In this document: in pieces, positions 56,082-64,000 of the stretch
How positions within the stretch are numbered: the stretch's first letter is position 1
Layout of the letters: each line of letters begins with the position of its first letter
Source: Luteimonas abyssi
Lineage (GTDB): Bacteria; Pseudomonadota; Gammaproteobacteria; Xanthomonadales; Xanthomonadaceae
Assembly: GCF_001482195.1 (NCBI RefSeq)
Contig: NZ_KQ759763.1
Location: 1,337,321-1,401,320, forward strand
Direction: 5' to 3'
Length of the DNA stretch: 64,000 nucleotides
The notes under the pieces: generated by a model
Seen by the model: the letters and a program-made list of their open reading frames with translations, nothing else
Told to the model about the DNA's origin: nothing
Database searches by the model: none
Program-made: the position numbers and the translations under genes

Positions 56082-58529
56082 TCAGCGAGGCAGCGGGGCC
56101 AAAGAGTACTCGGGTGGCTCGGCTCCGTGCAGATGTCGGACGAAGTAATCCCAAAGTCTGCGGGTGAACACGCGGTCGTTCCGGAACAGTTCGTGGTCCT
56201 GGCCGGCCAGGTAGAGGAGATCGTAGTCGCGGTCAGCGCGGTTGAGCGCGGCCGCCAGCTGCAGGGTGAGGGCCGGCATCGCGTGTTCGTCAAGTTCGCC
56301 GTAGACCAGCAGCAGGTTGCCGCGCAGGCGGTCGGCGAGGGTGGCGTTGTCGAGGGCGGCGAAGGCTGCCGGCACACCTCTTCCATGATGGCCGTCGGCA
56401 CCCGGATCCGACTCCGGTTGGCCGACGAACAACCGGTCCATGCCATGGATCGCGCCGCCGTAGATGCCTTGGAAGTTGTGACTCCCCGCCGATGCCACAC
56501 CAACGCTGTAGACATCCGGGTAACGCAACAAGGCGCGCGCGGCGCTATAGCCGCCGAACGAATGGCCATAGATCCCGATGCGCGTGGCGTCGATCCCGGG
56601 ATAGCGCTCGGCAAGCTGTGCGATCGCAGCAACGTGATCATCGAGCTGCACGTCCGCCGCATGCACGAAGCTCGCGTCATGGAAAGCCTTGTCGCGCCCG
56701 GCGGTGCCGCGGCCGTCGATGGTCACGACGACGAAGCCCAACTTCGCCAGACTCGCGCGCGACACGGGATTGTGCGCCGAGACGGCCTCGACGTAGCTCA
56801 CCGGTGCATTGTGCAGAAACACGCCTCCGTACATGGCATCGATCAGGGGATGATTGCCATCTTCCCGGTAGTTCGGCGGCAGGTAGATGGTGGCGTAGAT
56901 CGGGGTGTGCCCATCGGAGGCGAACAACTGTTCGCGGCGTGGTGGCCGCCAGCCAGCGGCGATGACCGTGCTGGCGTCGGCGTCCTCCAGCGTCAACAGT
57001 ACGCGGCCGTCATCGACCGCGCGCAGGACACTGCGCGGCGGTTGCGATAGCGTCGAGTAGGTGTCGACGATGGCATTTCCGAGAGGCGACAGGGCGTTGG
57101 GGGCGCGATCGCCGACGACCGTGCCCGCACCCGCATCCACCGCATGATCGGCGTCGGTAGTGCCGAGAAGATGCGGGTCCCCGCCGTCCAGAGGTACGCG
57201 ATAGAGCCGGCGTAGATAGGGATCACCGGGCTCGCGCCCGCTACCGGTGACATAGAGCTGTCCGGCGTCGGCATCTACCCCGACGATGTCGCGCACCAGC
57301 CAGTTGCCGTGGGTAAGTTGGCGCTCGACTCGACCGCTGCGTCGATCGAGCAGGTAGAGGTGGCCCCAGCCATCGCGTTGTGAAAACCAGACGATGCGAT
57401 CCTGCGCCGGCAAGACCACGACCGCTGGCCGCTGGTAAGACAAGGCATTGAGTTGGACGCGGGTCTCGCTGCGTTCCTCGTGCAGGGTACGCACGCTGCC
57501 GTTGACGAGATCGATCTCCACCAGGCGCAGCCGCGCCGGCCGGTCGTAGCGTGCAATCGCGGTGTAGACCTTGCGCCCATCTTCCGCCCAACCGAGCGCG
57601 CCGGCCTCGGTCAGGGCTTGCCATCCCTCCGGGACAGGGATCACACGATTGCCCCCATCGGCGACATCGAGCGCGAACCAGCTGCTGCGCACCTGCTGGG
57701 TGTCACCAAGCAGGCCGAGTCGGACGGTGTGGACGACTGGACGGGCACCGTCGCCTGGCGAGCTGTCGAGATAGGGATATGACGTGAGTCGCCGCTCGTC
57801 GTAGCGCACGCCGAATACGCGCTCGCCCTCTGGCGACCACCAGACCGCGAAAGGCGGGGCCTGTACGCGGCCTGCGCGGCGGGGAATCGCGCGCAGGGAG
57901 AAGTCCGGCAATACGCCGTAACCGAAGCCGTCCTCCCCATCGACGGTTAGAGGCTGCGCGGTCATCTCACGTCCGTGCAGCCACAAGTTGTGGTCGCGCA
58001 CCATAAGCCAGCGTTGGTTGTCGGGTGCGGCAAGTGCCTGCGGAGGCATGATCTCGCGCGTCGCCATGTGGCAGTGATACGTGGGGATCTCGCATTTGGC
58101 GACTTGAGTGGGTGTAGCTCGCAGGCTGACCCACAGGCGGTCGGCGTCGGGTTCGACCGCTTCGACGCGTGAGGCGACGTCGTCCGGGGTGCCGACGCCG
58201 GCTGTGATAAGTGCGGAACGCAGGGCCTCGGGGTCGAACAGCGGCTGCCTCGCGGAGGTTGTCGGGTCCACAAGCACGAACTCGATTCCCTCTTGCGCAT
58301 TTCCGCGGTGGCGGCGATACCAGAAACGTCCGTCTGGTAGCCAATGGGGGGTTACCGTGGCATTGCGAACCGAGCCGCGCAGGCGCGTATCGAGCACGCG
58401 TTCAGCGCGTGCGTAGTCGTCGGCATTCGGGCTGGAACGTGGCGGCGCGGCGATGGCACTGCCGGTTGCGGCAAATGCGGCCATGGACGTGAGGACCATG
58501 CCGATACGGCGGTAGCGTGAGGCGATCAT
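56082..58529 (-). CDS. S9 family prolyl oligopeptidase / dipeptidyl-peptidase IV-like enzyme
   Basis: An 815-residue exported peptidase. The N-terminus has a signal peptide (RRIGMVLTSMAAFAATGSAI-A). A beta-propeller domain (DPPIV_N type) spans about residues 60-560, with DRIVWFSQRDGWGHLYLLDR and VDADAGQLYVTGSGREPGDP. The catalytic alpha/beta hydrolase domain carries Ser657 (RIGIYGHSFGGYSAARALL), the Asp in LLLVYGELDEHAMP and the His in LYLAGQDHELFRND. Enzymes of this group release dipeptides, often after Pro, in the periplasm. The active-site set is complete. Downstream lies a RAYT remnant. Confidence 0.93.
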   Translation of the reverse strand: MIASRYRRIGMVLTSMAAFAATGSAIAAPPRSSPNADDYARAERVLDTRLRGSVRNATVTPHWLPDGRFWYRRHRGNAQEGIEFVLVDPTTSARQPLFDPEALRSALITAGVGTPDDVASRVEAVEPDADRLWVSLRATPTQVAKCEIPTYHCHMATREIMPPQALAAPDNQRWLMVRDHNLWLHGREMTAQPLTVDGEDGFGYGVLPDFSLRAIPRRAGRVQAPPFAVWWSPEGERVFGVRYDERRLTSYPYLDSSPGDGARPVVHTVRLGLLGDTQQVRSSWFALDVADGGNRVIPVPEGWQALTEAGALGWAEDGRKVYTAIARYDRPARLRLVEIDLVNGSVRTLHEERSETRVQLNALSYQRPAVVVLPAQDRIVWFSQRDGWGHLYLLDRRSGRVERQLTHGNWLVRDIVGVDADAGQLYVTGSGREPGDPYLRRLYRVPLDGGDPHLLGTTDADHAVDAGAGTVVGDRAPNALSPLGNAIVDTYSTLSQPPRSVLRAVDDGRVLLTLEDADASTVIAAGWRPPRREQLFASDGHTPIYATIYLPPNYREDGNHPLIDAMYGGVFLHNAPVSYVEAVSAHNPVSRASLAKLGFVVVTIDGRGTAGRDKAFHDASFVHAADVQLDDHVAAIAQLAERYPGIDATRIGIYGHSFGGYSAARALLRYPDVYSVGVASAGSHNFQGIYGGAIHGMDRLFVGQPESDPGADGHHGRGVPAAFAALDNATLADRLRGNLLLVYGELDEHAMPALTLQLAAALNRADRDYDLLYLAGQDHELFRNDRVFTRRLWDYFVRHLHGAEPPEYSLAPLPR

Positions 58530-58586
58530 CGGCAGATGATAGTGCGCGGGGCGATGCCGGCGAAGCGCTGGAATAATGGGTCGGCT

Positions 58587-60395
58587 TCACTCCGCACCCA
58601 GCTCGCTCGGCGCCTCCACCACCGGCAACCGCAACACGCTCGGATGCCCGGCACTGTGATGCAGGCGCACCGTCGCCACCTGGGCATCGACCAGTGTTTC
58701 GTGGCCGATGCGGCCGCCGCTGTTGAAGTTGCGCTGCAGCTCGGGCGTGTCCACCGGGGCGATGACCAGCCGCAGGCGGCTGCCTTGCTCCAGTTCCCGG
58801 CAGGTCCAGGGGAAGCGGTCGAAGCGCCAGGTGTCGATGTCGCCCGGAGTGGCGAGGCGTTCGGCGTCCATGCCGTGGCGGAACCGGGCGCGCTGGATGT
58901 CGCGGCCCAGCCAGCGCAGTTCGTTGCGTGGGGTGACCTGGTACACCTCCACCTGGACGTCGGTGTCGGGCACGTCGAGTTCGATGCTGGCGTCGAACGT
59001 CATGCGGCCGCAGAGCGTCTGCGTGTGCGGCAGCGGAGCGCTGTGGAAGAACAGCTGGCCGCCCTGGAGGGCGTCGCCGTGCGCGGTGTAGTCGAACTCG
59101 CCGATCGGCCGCGGGGTCGGATGGTCCGGCGTGCGGCGCGGGTCGAAGCGATAGGCCGAGGGCGGCTCGTCGCCGGCCGGCCCGGGCTGCAGGCGGCCGC
59201 TGCGGAACACGTCGTCGGCCGGCAGCCCGCCGGCGCTGAGCTGGAAGCTGAGGGTGTGCGGGGCCACGGCCTCCAGGCTCGGTGCGGAGCGCCAGGTTTC
59301 GGCGCCCATCACGTAGTAGGTCACGCGGTCGGGCAGGGCGTCGGGCCGGGGCGCACCGTCCAGTACGTGCTTGAACCACGCCATCTGCAGCGCATCGAGA
59401 TCCAGCACGGCGGCCTGGTCGAATGTCAGGCCGCCCAGTTCGGCGGTGGGGTAGCGGGTGCCGGCGTGGCTCCAGGGGCCGATCAGCAGCCAGTGGTTGG
59501 CGCGCCCGCGCCGGGTGGCGTGGGCGAGGTGTTCGTCGTAGTAGCGCAGGGTGCCGTCCTGGTCGCCGTCGAAGTAGCCGGTGATGCTGAGCACGGGTGC
59601 GTCGATCGCCGCGTACTGGGGCGGCGTCGGGTTCATGGCCTGCCAGTACGCGTCGTAGGTGGGATGCGCCAGCCAGCGTGCGAACGGCGCCTGCGGCACG
59701 CCGCTGACCGTGGCGAGGTCGGCGAAGGCGATCTCGCCGCGCCAGGCGCGCTCGAAGTGGCGCTGCCACAGCGCGGTGTCGGCGATCCACTGGGCGTTGC
59801 CCGCGCGGCCGTCGACGTAGCCCAGCCACGGCGCGATGAAGCCCAGGAAGATGCCGCGCGGCTGCGGGAAATCCCAGCCCGGATACGCCGAGGCGGTGGG
59901 CACGGCGGCCTGGATCGCGCCGGCGTCTTCCGCCATCGCCTGCCACTGCATGGTGCCGCGGTAGGAGCCGCCCATCATCGCCACGCGGCCGTCCGACCAC
60001 GGCCGGTTGGCGAGCCAGCGTGCCGCGTCGGCGCCATCCGGGCCGCCGCCTTCCATCGGCCGGAATTCGCCGCCGGAGGTGCCGCGGCCGCGGCGGTCGA
60101 CGCTGGCGTAGGCGAACCCGGCAGCAACGAACTTCATCGCCCGCGCGTGGGTTTCGTCGGAGAGGTAGGGCGTGTGCTGCATGACCACCGTGTGGCGGCC
60201 GTCGCCGCTCGGGCGCCACACCCGGACCGAAAGCTCGGTGCCGTCGCGCATGGGCGCGCGCAGGTCCGCTTCGATGATCGGGGGCGGTGCGGGCGGCGTG
60301 GCCGCGAACGCGGTGGGCAGTGCCAGTGCGAGTACGAGCGCGGCGAACAGCCGCCTGGCGGGACGGGCGGTGCTGCGGAGCAATCGACGGGGCAT
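58587..60395 (-). CDS. CocE/NonD family hydrolase (X-Pro dipeptidyl-peptidase-like)
   Basis: A 602-residue secreted hydrolase: signal peptide to about residue 32 (RRLFAALVLALALPTAFA-A), then an alpha/beta hydrolase of the CocE/S15 group. The nucleophile is Ser144 in AMMGGSYRGTMQWQAM, with SVDRRGRGTSGGEF before it, an acidic residue in SITGYFDGDQDGTLRYYDEH and the His in LLIGPWSHAGTRYP. A C-terminal jelly-roll domain (residues 390-590, LELDVPDTDVQVEVYQVTPR-like) completes the fold. Substrates vary from cocaine-type esters and beta-lactams to Pro-containing peptides and cannot be told here. It lies beside the S9 peptidase, both on the same strand; the 57-base gap allows co-transcription. Confidence 0.9.
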   Translation of the reverse strand: MPRRLLRSTARPARRLFAALVLALALPTAFAATPPAPPPIIEADLRAPMRDGTELSVRVWRPSGDGRHTVVMQHTPYLSDETHARAMKFVAAGFAYASVDRRGRGTSGGEFRPMEGGGPDGADAARWLANRPWSDGRVAMMGGSYRGTMQWQAMAEDAGAIQAAVPTASAYPGWDFPQPRGIFLGFIAPWLGYVDGRAGNAQWIADTALWQRHFERAWRGEIAFADLATVSGVPQAPFARWLAHPTYDAYWQAMNPTPPQYAAIDAPVLSITGYFDGDQDGTLRYYDEHLAHATRRGRANHWLLIGPWSHAGTRYPTAELGGLTFDQAAVLDLDALQMAWFKHVLDGAPRPDALPDRVTYYVMGAETWRSAPSLEAVAPHTLSFQLSAGGLPADDVFRSGRLQPGPAGDEPPSAYRFDPRRTPDHPTPRPIGEFDYTAHGDALQGGQLFFHSAPLPHTQTLCGRMTFDASIELDVPDTDVQVEVYQVTPRNELRWLGRDIQRARFRHGMDAERLATPGDIDTWRFDRFPWTCRELEQGSRLRLVIAPVDTPELQRNFNSGGRIGHETLVDAQVATVRLHHSAGHPSVLRLPVVEAPSELGAE

Positions 60396-60638
60396 GGGCA
60401 CGCCTTCGGGAATCGGGCCTGCAGGATAGCGTTGCGGCGCATGCCTGATGACGCGACTGCCGGCTAGGTGCCGCGGCGATGACGTGCGAAACGGCCTGAC
60501 CTACAGGGCATCGGACGAAGGCGCTTTTCCGGAAAGCGGAGGCGGGATGTCGGATCCCGGCCGATGGGGGCGGCGTGGACGGACGCGAACACTGCGAACG
60601 CACCGTCCCGCACCGGGATCGGATCGAAGGGAACCGCC

Positions 60639-61106
60639 ATGTGCAACATCGCTCATCTTTCGGCTGCGCCGGCAGGCGACCGGGCCTACCTGAAGGCATT
60701 GGTCCAGGCGTCCATCCATCACTTCCAGGAGTTCCGCGGGGCAGGGGCCGGCGTCGCCAACGGCTCGTGCTGTGCGGTGATGAAGTCCGGCCCGGGCCCG
60801 CAGGACTTCGTCTTCGGGCACAGCCAGGCCCACAACCTCGATCCCGACGCGCCTCATCACGGCGGTCTCTTCAATCCGGATCACCATGCCGAGCGTGTCG
60901 TCTACACCGCGGCCGCCGCACATCCCGCGCACCACAATCATCTCTTCGTGGAGTTGCCGCCCTGCGCGAGCTGCGCCGCCTGGCTGCAGGCCACGACCCC
61001 GCACGGCTTCAACGTCTGGTACCTGTACGCCGACACCGAATCGATGCGGTTGGCCCATGCCTACGGCACGGAGGCCGAGCTGGCGACGCTCGACAGCATT
61101 CTCTAG
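60639..61106 (+). CDS. Small cytidine-deaminase-fold zinc protein
   Basis: A 155-residue protein with the zinc-binding signature of the cytidine/nucleic-acid deaminase superfamily: His83-Ala-Glu85 in FNPDHHAERVVYTAAAAH and Cys109/Cys112 in LPPCASCAAWL. The Glu would be the proton shuttle. No usual CDA/TadA/APOBEC family is matched. The fold includes ASIHHFQEFRGAGAGVANGS and the C-terminal GFNVWYLYADTESMRLAHAY. The start follows a GAAGGGAA site. It stands alone between convergent or divergent hydrolase and glycosylase genes, with no toxin, immunity or secretion gene adjacent, so it is unlike the polymorphic toxin deaminases in context. Substrate is unknown. Confidence 0.7.
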   Translation: MCNIAHLSAAPAGDRAYLKALVQASIHHFQEFRGAGAGVANGSCCAVMKSGPGPQDFVFGHSQAHNLDPDAPHHGGLFNPDHHAERVVYTAAAAHPAHHNHLFVELPPCASCAAWLQATTPHGFNVWYLYADTESMRLAHAYGTEAELATLDSIL

Positions 61107-61227
61107 GCGCGCACGCGGCCGTCGTCACGCCTGGCGTCGCGCGCGCGAGGCCATCGGGGCGCGCGGGCCGGGTGTCGGCGAGGCCGCCGCCATGGCGGAT
61201 CCCATCCGCCTGTGCTGCAATTCGCGC

Positions 61228-62319
61228 ATGCCCGATCCCAGCCTCGACGCCCTGCGCCGCTACGCCGTCGCGCGCACGCTGTTCAAGCCGACCACGTTGC
61301 TCCGTGCCATCCAGAGGCTGGGGTTCCTGCAGGCCGATCCGATCCGCGCACCCGCCCGCGCGCAGGACCTGACGCTGCGGCACCGGGTCAAGGACTATCG
61401 CGCCGGCGATCTGGAGCGGCGCTATCCGCGGCTGGCGGTGGAAGAGGACTGCCTGGTCAACTACGGCTTCCTGCCGCGCGAGCACGTCGCGCTGATGCAT
61501 CCGCGCCAGCCGCGCCGCGCCTGGGACGCGAAGACGCGACGGCGGGCGGCGGAGGTGCTGGCCTTCGTGCGCGAGCATGGACCGGTGCATCCGCGCGAGG
61601 TGGAGCGGCATTTCGCCCATGGCCGCGTGCGCAACTACTGGGGCGGCTCCAGCCATGCCAGCACCCAGTTGCTGGACGGCATGCACTACCGCGGGCTGCT
61701 GCGGGTGCAGCGACGCGACAACGGGATCCGGGTGTACGAGGCGGTCGCGCATCCGGCGGTCGACGACGGCCCCGAGGGCCACGCGCAACGGGCGGCCGCG
61801 CTGGTCGACCTGATCGTGCGCAAGTACGCGCCCTTGCCGGCGGCCAGCCTGACCTATCTGGTGCGCCTGCTCGGCTACGGTGCGCCGCACCTGGCGACGC
61901 AGACCCGGGCCGCGCTCGCGCGGGCGCGTGAGCAACTGCCGAATTGCCGCATCGACGGCGTCACCTGGTACTGGCCGGTCGACGACAATCCACGCGCGCG
62001 TCGCCATGCCGTCGACGACGCGGTGCGCCTGCTCGCGCCGTTCGATCCCGTCGTGTGGGACCGCCGCCGTTTCGCGCTGCTGTGGGACTGGACCTACAAG
62101 TTCGAGGCCTACACGCCCGCGCCCAAGCGCCGGTTCGGTTACTACGCACTGCCGATGCTGTGGCGCGACCGGGTGATCGGCTGGGCCAACGTCGGCGTGC
62201 GCGATGGGCGCGTGGACCCCGCGTTCGGTTACGTGGGCGGTGCCCCGAGGGATGCGGCGTTCCGCGCGGCGCTGGACGAGGAGATGCAGCGGATGACGCA
62301 GTTCCTCGCGGCGCGCTGA
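61228..62319 (+). CDS. ycaQ: DNA crosslink-repair glycosylase YcaQ/AlkX family
   Basis: YcaQ unhooks DNA interstrand crosslinks made by alkylating agents, as a monofunctional glycosylase with winged-helix architecture. The 363-residue product matches throughout: LRRYAVARTLFKPTTLLRAI, the catalytic Q-x-D in LGFLQADPIRAPARAQDLTL (Gln35, Asp37), then HRVKDYRAGDLERRYPRLAV, YWGGSSHASTQLLDGMHYRG and the C-terminal LLAPFDPVVWDRRRFALLWD with TYKFEAYTPAPKRRFGYYAL. An in-frame ATG at 61192 with a GAGG nearby would add 12 residues that family members lack. Probably transcribed singly, since the next gene is convergent. Confidence 0.92.
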   Translation: MPDPSLDALRRYAVARTLFKPTTLLRAIQRLGFLQADPIRAPARAQDLTLRHRVKDYRAGDLERRYPRLAVEEDCLVNYGFLPREHVALMHPRQPRRAWDAKTRRRAAEVLAFVREHGPVHPREVERHFAHGRVRNYWGGSSHASTQLLDGMHYRGLLRVQRRDNGIRVYEAVAHPAVDDGPEGHAQRAAALVDLIVRKYAPLPAASLTYLVRLLGYGAPHLATQTRAALARAREQLPNCRIDGVTWYWPVDDNPRARRHAVDDAVRLLAPFDPVVWDRRRFALLWDWTYKFEAYTPAPKRRFGYYALPMLWRDRVIGWANVGVRDGRVDPAFGYVGGAPRDAAFRAALDEEMQRMTQFLAAR

Positions 62320-62341
62320 CCGGACGGCGCGACAGCCGCGG

Positions 62342-63238
62342 TCACGCGGTGGCCGGATAGCGGAGCGCGTCCACCAGGTGCGTGAAGGCGGCAGTCGGCT
62401 GCCGGCGGTTCGGGTAGTAGAGGTGATACCCGGGGAACGGCGTGCACCACGCGTCCAGCACACGCACCAGCGCGCCGGATGCCAGCTGCGCGCGCACCAG
62501 GTCTTCGAGGATGTAGGCGAAGCCGAAGCCTTCGACAGCCGCGGCCACCATCAGGTCGCCGTCGTTGAACACCGGCCCCGGGCCGGGCTTGACCGTGAGC
62601 TCGCTTCCGTCTTCCTCGAACGCCCAGGGCGAGCGTTCGCCGCTGTGGTGCCTGAAGCAGATGCAGGCATGGCGGGCGAGGGCGGTGGGGTGTTTCGGCG
62701 TGCCGCGGCGCGCGAGATAGGTCGGGGCGGCCACCACGGCGATACGCATCGGCGGGCCGATCGGCAGCGCCACCATGTCGTGCTCCAGCCGTTCGCCCAG
62801 GCGGATGCCGGCGTCGAAGCGTCCCTTGACCAGGTCGACGAAGTCGTTGTCGACGCAGACCTCCACCTCGATCCCCGGGTGCCGGCGCATCAGCGGCACC
62901 AGCGCAGGCCAGAGGATCGTATCGGCCGCATGCTTGCCGGCGGTCAGGCGGATGGTGCCGGCCGGCTCGTCGCGCAGGCTGGCGATCTGCTCGATCTCGT
63001 GCGTCACCGCGTCGATGGCCGGCGCCAGCGTGGCCAGCAGGCGTGCGCCGGCGTGCGTGGGCGAGACGCTGCGGGTGGTGCGCGCCAGCAGCCGGATCCC
63101 GATGTCCGCCTCCAGCCGCTTGATCATCTGGCTGAGCGCGGACTGAGTGACGCCCAGGCGCCGGGCGGCACGGGTGAAGCTGCCTTCGGTGGCGATGATG
63201 CGGAAGATCGCCAGATCACCGAGCAGGTCGGGACGCAT
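62342..63238 (-). CDS. LysR family transcriptional regulator
   Basis: A 298-residue regulator. N-terminal winged helix-turn-helix: LAIFRIIATEGSFTRAARRL, GVTQSALSQMIKRLEADIGI, RLLARTTRSVSPTHAG. A type-2 periplasmic-binding-like effector domain follows from about 90 (DEPAGTIRLTAGKHAADTIL to the end, LVDALRYPATA). The pattern ARTTRSVSPTxAG with VDLVKGRFDAGIRLGERL is that of the group controlling SDR or quinone-type oxidoreductases. It is divergent from an SDR gene with a 99-base intergenic region containing two small palindromes, the usual target layout for such a regulator. Confidence 0.93.
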   Translation of the reverse strand: MRPDLLGDLAIFRIIATEGSFTRAARRLGVTQSALSQMIKRLEADIGIRLLARTTRSVSPTHAGARLLATLAPAIDAVTHEIEQIASLRDEPAGTIRLTAGKHAADTILWPALVPLMRRHPGIEVEVCVDNDFVDLVKGRFDAGIRLGERLEHDMVALPIGPPMRIAVVAAPTYLARRGTPKHPTALARHACICFRHHSGERSPWAFEEDGSELTVKPGPGPVFNDGDLMVAAAVEGFGFAYILEDLVRAQLASGALVRVLDAWCTPFPGYHLYYPNRRQPTAAFTHLVDALRYPATA

Positions 63239-63241
63239 TGG

Positions 63242-63264
63242 TTAGTCCTTCTAATAGGCCTTAT
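63242..63264. promoter_or_regulatory. LysR-type operator candidate
   Basis: TTAGTCCTTCTAA (TTAG-N5-CTAA) overlapping ATAGGCCTTAT, an imperfect palindrome, immediately upstream of the lysR start and within the divergent region with the SDR gene. T-N11-A spacing is compatible with LysR binding. Confidence 0.45.
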
Positions 63265-63337
63265 GAATCATGGTGCGGTCGATTCGCTGCGTGCCCTCGT
63301 ACGCTGTCGAGCGGTATCCACACGCGAGGACATGATG

Positions 63338-64000
63338 ATGGCTGGAGTCTGGTTCATTACGGGTGCAAGCCGGGGCCTGGGCAAGGAGATCGCGGGCGCA
63401 GCGCTCGATGCCGGCGAGACCGTCGTGGCGACGGGACGGTCGGCGGACGATATCAGGCAGGCGCTCGGCACGAGCAGCCGCCTGCATGCGCTGGTGCTCG
63501 ACATCACCGACGAGGGCGCGGCGATCGACGTGGCGCGGCACGTCGTCGAGCGGCACGGCAGGATCGATGTGCTGGTCAACAACGCGGGCCATGCGCAACT
63601 CGGCTGGTTCGAGACGATCGCCAGCGCGCACGTGCGACGCCAGTTCGAGGTGAACGTCTTCGGCACGATGAACGTCACCCGGGCGGTGGCCCCGTATCTG
63701 CGCGCGCGACGATCGGGCCGCATCGTCACCATCTCCTCGGTCAACGGCCTGCTGGCCAACCCGGGCGGATCGATCTACGCATCGTCGAAGTTCGCCGTGG
63801 AGGGATGGATCGAGGGCTTCGCGCAGGAGCTGGCGCCGTTCGGCATCGAATCGATGGTGGTCGAGCCCGGCATGTTGCGGACGGATTTCCTCGACGATCG
63901 CTCGGCCGCGCATGGCGATGTCGAGATCGAGGATTATGCGGAGGCGATCGAGCAGTTCCGCGCGTTCATCGCGGGCGCGAACCACAACCAGCCCGGCGAC
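63338..64000 (+). CDS. Short-chain dehydrogenase/reductase (partial, runs off the right edge)
   Basis: An NAD(P)-dependent oxidoreductase of the classical SDR type; 221 residues are visible and the end is missing. Cofactor loop GVWFITGASRGLGKEIA, NNAG in IDVLVNNAGHAQLGWFE, the catalytic Ser in IVTISSVNGLLA and the Tyr-x-x-x-Lys in GSIYASSKFAVEGWI are all present. A basic residue after the first strand (TGRSADD) suggests NADP(H). ATG 63338 is the third of three successive ATGs and has the best spacing from GAGGA. Probably controlled by the adjacent divergent LysR gene. Substrate unknown. Confidence 0.93.
   Translation, partial: MAGVWFITGASRGLGKEIAGAALDAGETVVATGRSADDIRQALGTSSRLHALVLDITDEGAAIDVARHVVERHGRIDVLVNNAGHAQLGWFETIASAHVRRQFEVNVFGTMNVTRAVAPYLRARRSGRIVTISSVNGLLANPGGSIYASSKFAVEGWIEGFAQELAPFGIESMVVEPGMLRTDFLDDRSAAHGDVEIEDYAEAIEQFRAFIAGANHNQPGD

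Noticed and set aside
60396..60638. Extra N-terminal coding for the deaminase-like gene (from 60564)
   Set aside because: The upstream frame has no family-like residues and the ribosome site GAAGGGAA is next to ATG 60639.

Overview
The window is a 64 kb piece of a G+C-rich gammaproteobacterial chromosome. Gene content (an XAC0095-family protein, a GyrA with an acidic linker in its C-terminal domain, a scattered liu cluster, many CCTTCTCCCGC-type palindromes, and RAYT/REP elements reading GGGGTCAG(A/G)(G/T)TCACTT) points to the Xanthomonadaceae/Lysobacteraceae (Lysobacter-, Luteimonas- or Xanthomonas-like). Genus cannot be fixed from the sequence alone.

Region 1 (1-7 kb) is housekeeping: the end of ligA, epmA, a DUF3011 lipoprotein, mtnA and gyrA with a clear terminator. 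Region 2 (7-25.5 kb) is mostly on the minus strand. It holds a nearly complete leucine/isovalerate degradation set: leucine dehydrogenase, isovaleryl-CoA dehydrogenase (liuA), both methylcrotonyl-CoA carboxylase subunits (liuB, liuD), methylglutaconyl-CoA hydratase (liuC), HMG-CoA lyase (mvaB) and a thiolase. These are interspersed with a bactofilin, two Ala-rich lipoproteins, an S8 autotransporter protease, a carbonic anhydrase and a phospholipase-D/cardiolipin-synthase-like enzyme. Region 3 (25.5-34.8 kb) holds a papain/hydrolase fusion, a TetR-hydrolase pair with matching operator-like sites, a DUF1328 protein and icmF. IcmF (isobutyryl-CoA mutase fused to its G-protein chaperone) carries four in-frame insertions of the same palindromic repeats that lie between genes elsewhere.

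Region 4 (34.8-56 kb) is accessory. An AT-rich two-gene module (unknown helical protein plus AAA/P-loop ATPase with an HhH tail) is followed by a PLD-fold nuclease flanked by duplicated 190-bp segments and by a membrane-anchored Mrr-like nuclease. Then come several secreted or membrane proteins and a type VI secretion cargo cassette (PAAR, PAAR-Tle1 lipase, two DUF2931 lipoproteins). After that lie a NERD protein, small lipoproteins, an XAC0095 protein, an ECF sigma factor and a YkuD protein. A complete RAYT transposase element sits at 54.3-55.2 kb, and at least five decayed or deleted relatives are scattered around it. Region 5 (56-64 kb) returns to chromosomal-type genes: an S9 peptidase, a CocE-type hydrolase, a small cytidine-deaminase-fold protein, the YcaQ glycosylase, and a divergent LysR/SDR pair that runs off the end.

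The two most striking things are the repeat system, which spans intergenic space, decayed transposase copies and the linkers of an essential-looking enzyme, and the AT-rich ATPase module. No rRNA, tRNA or CRISPR array was found.
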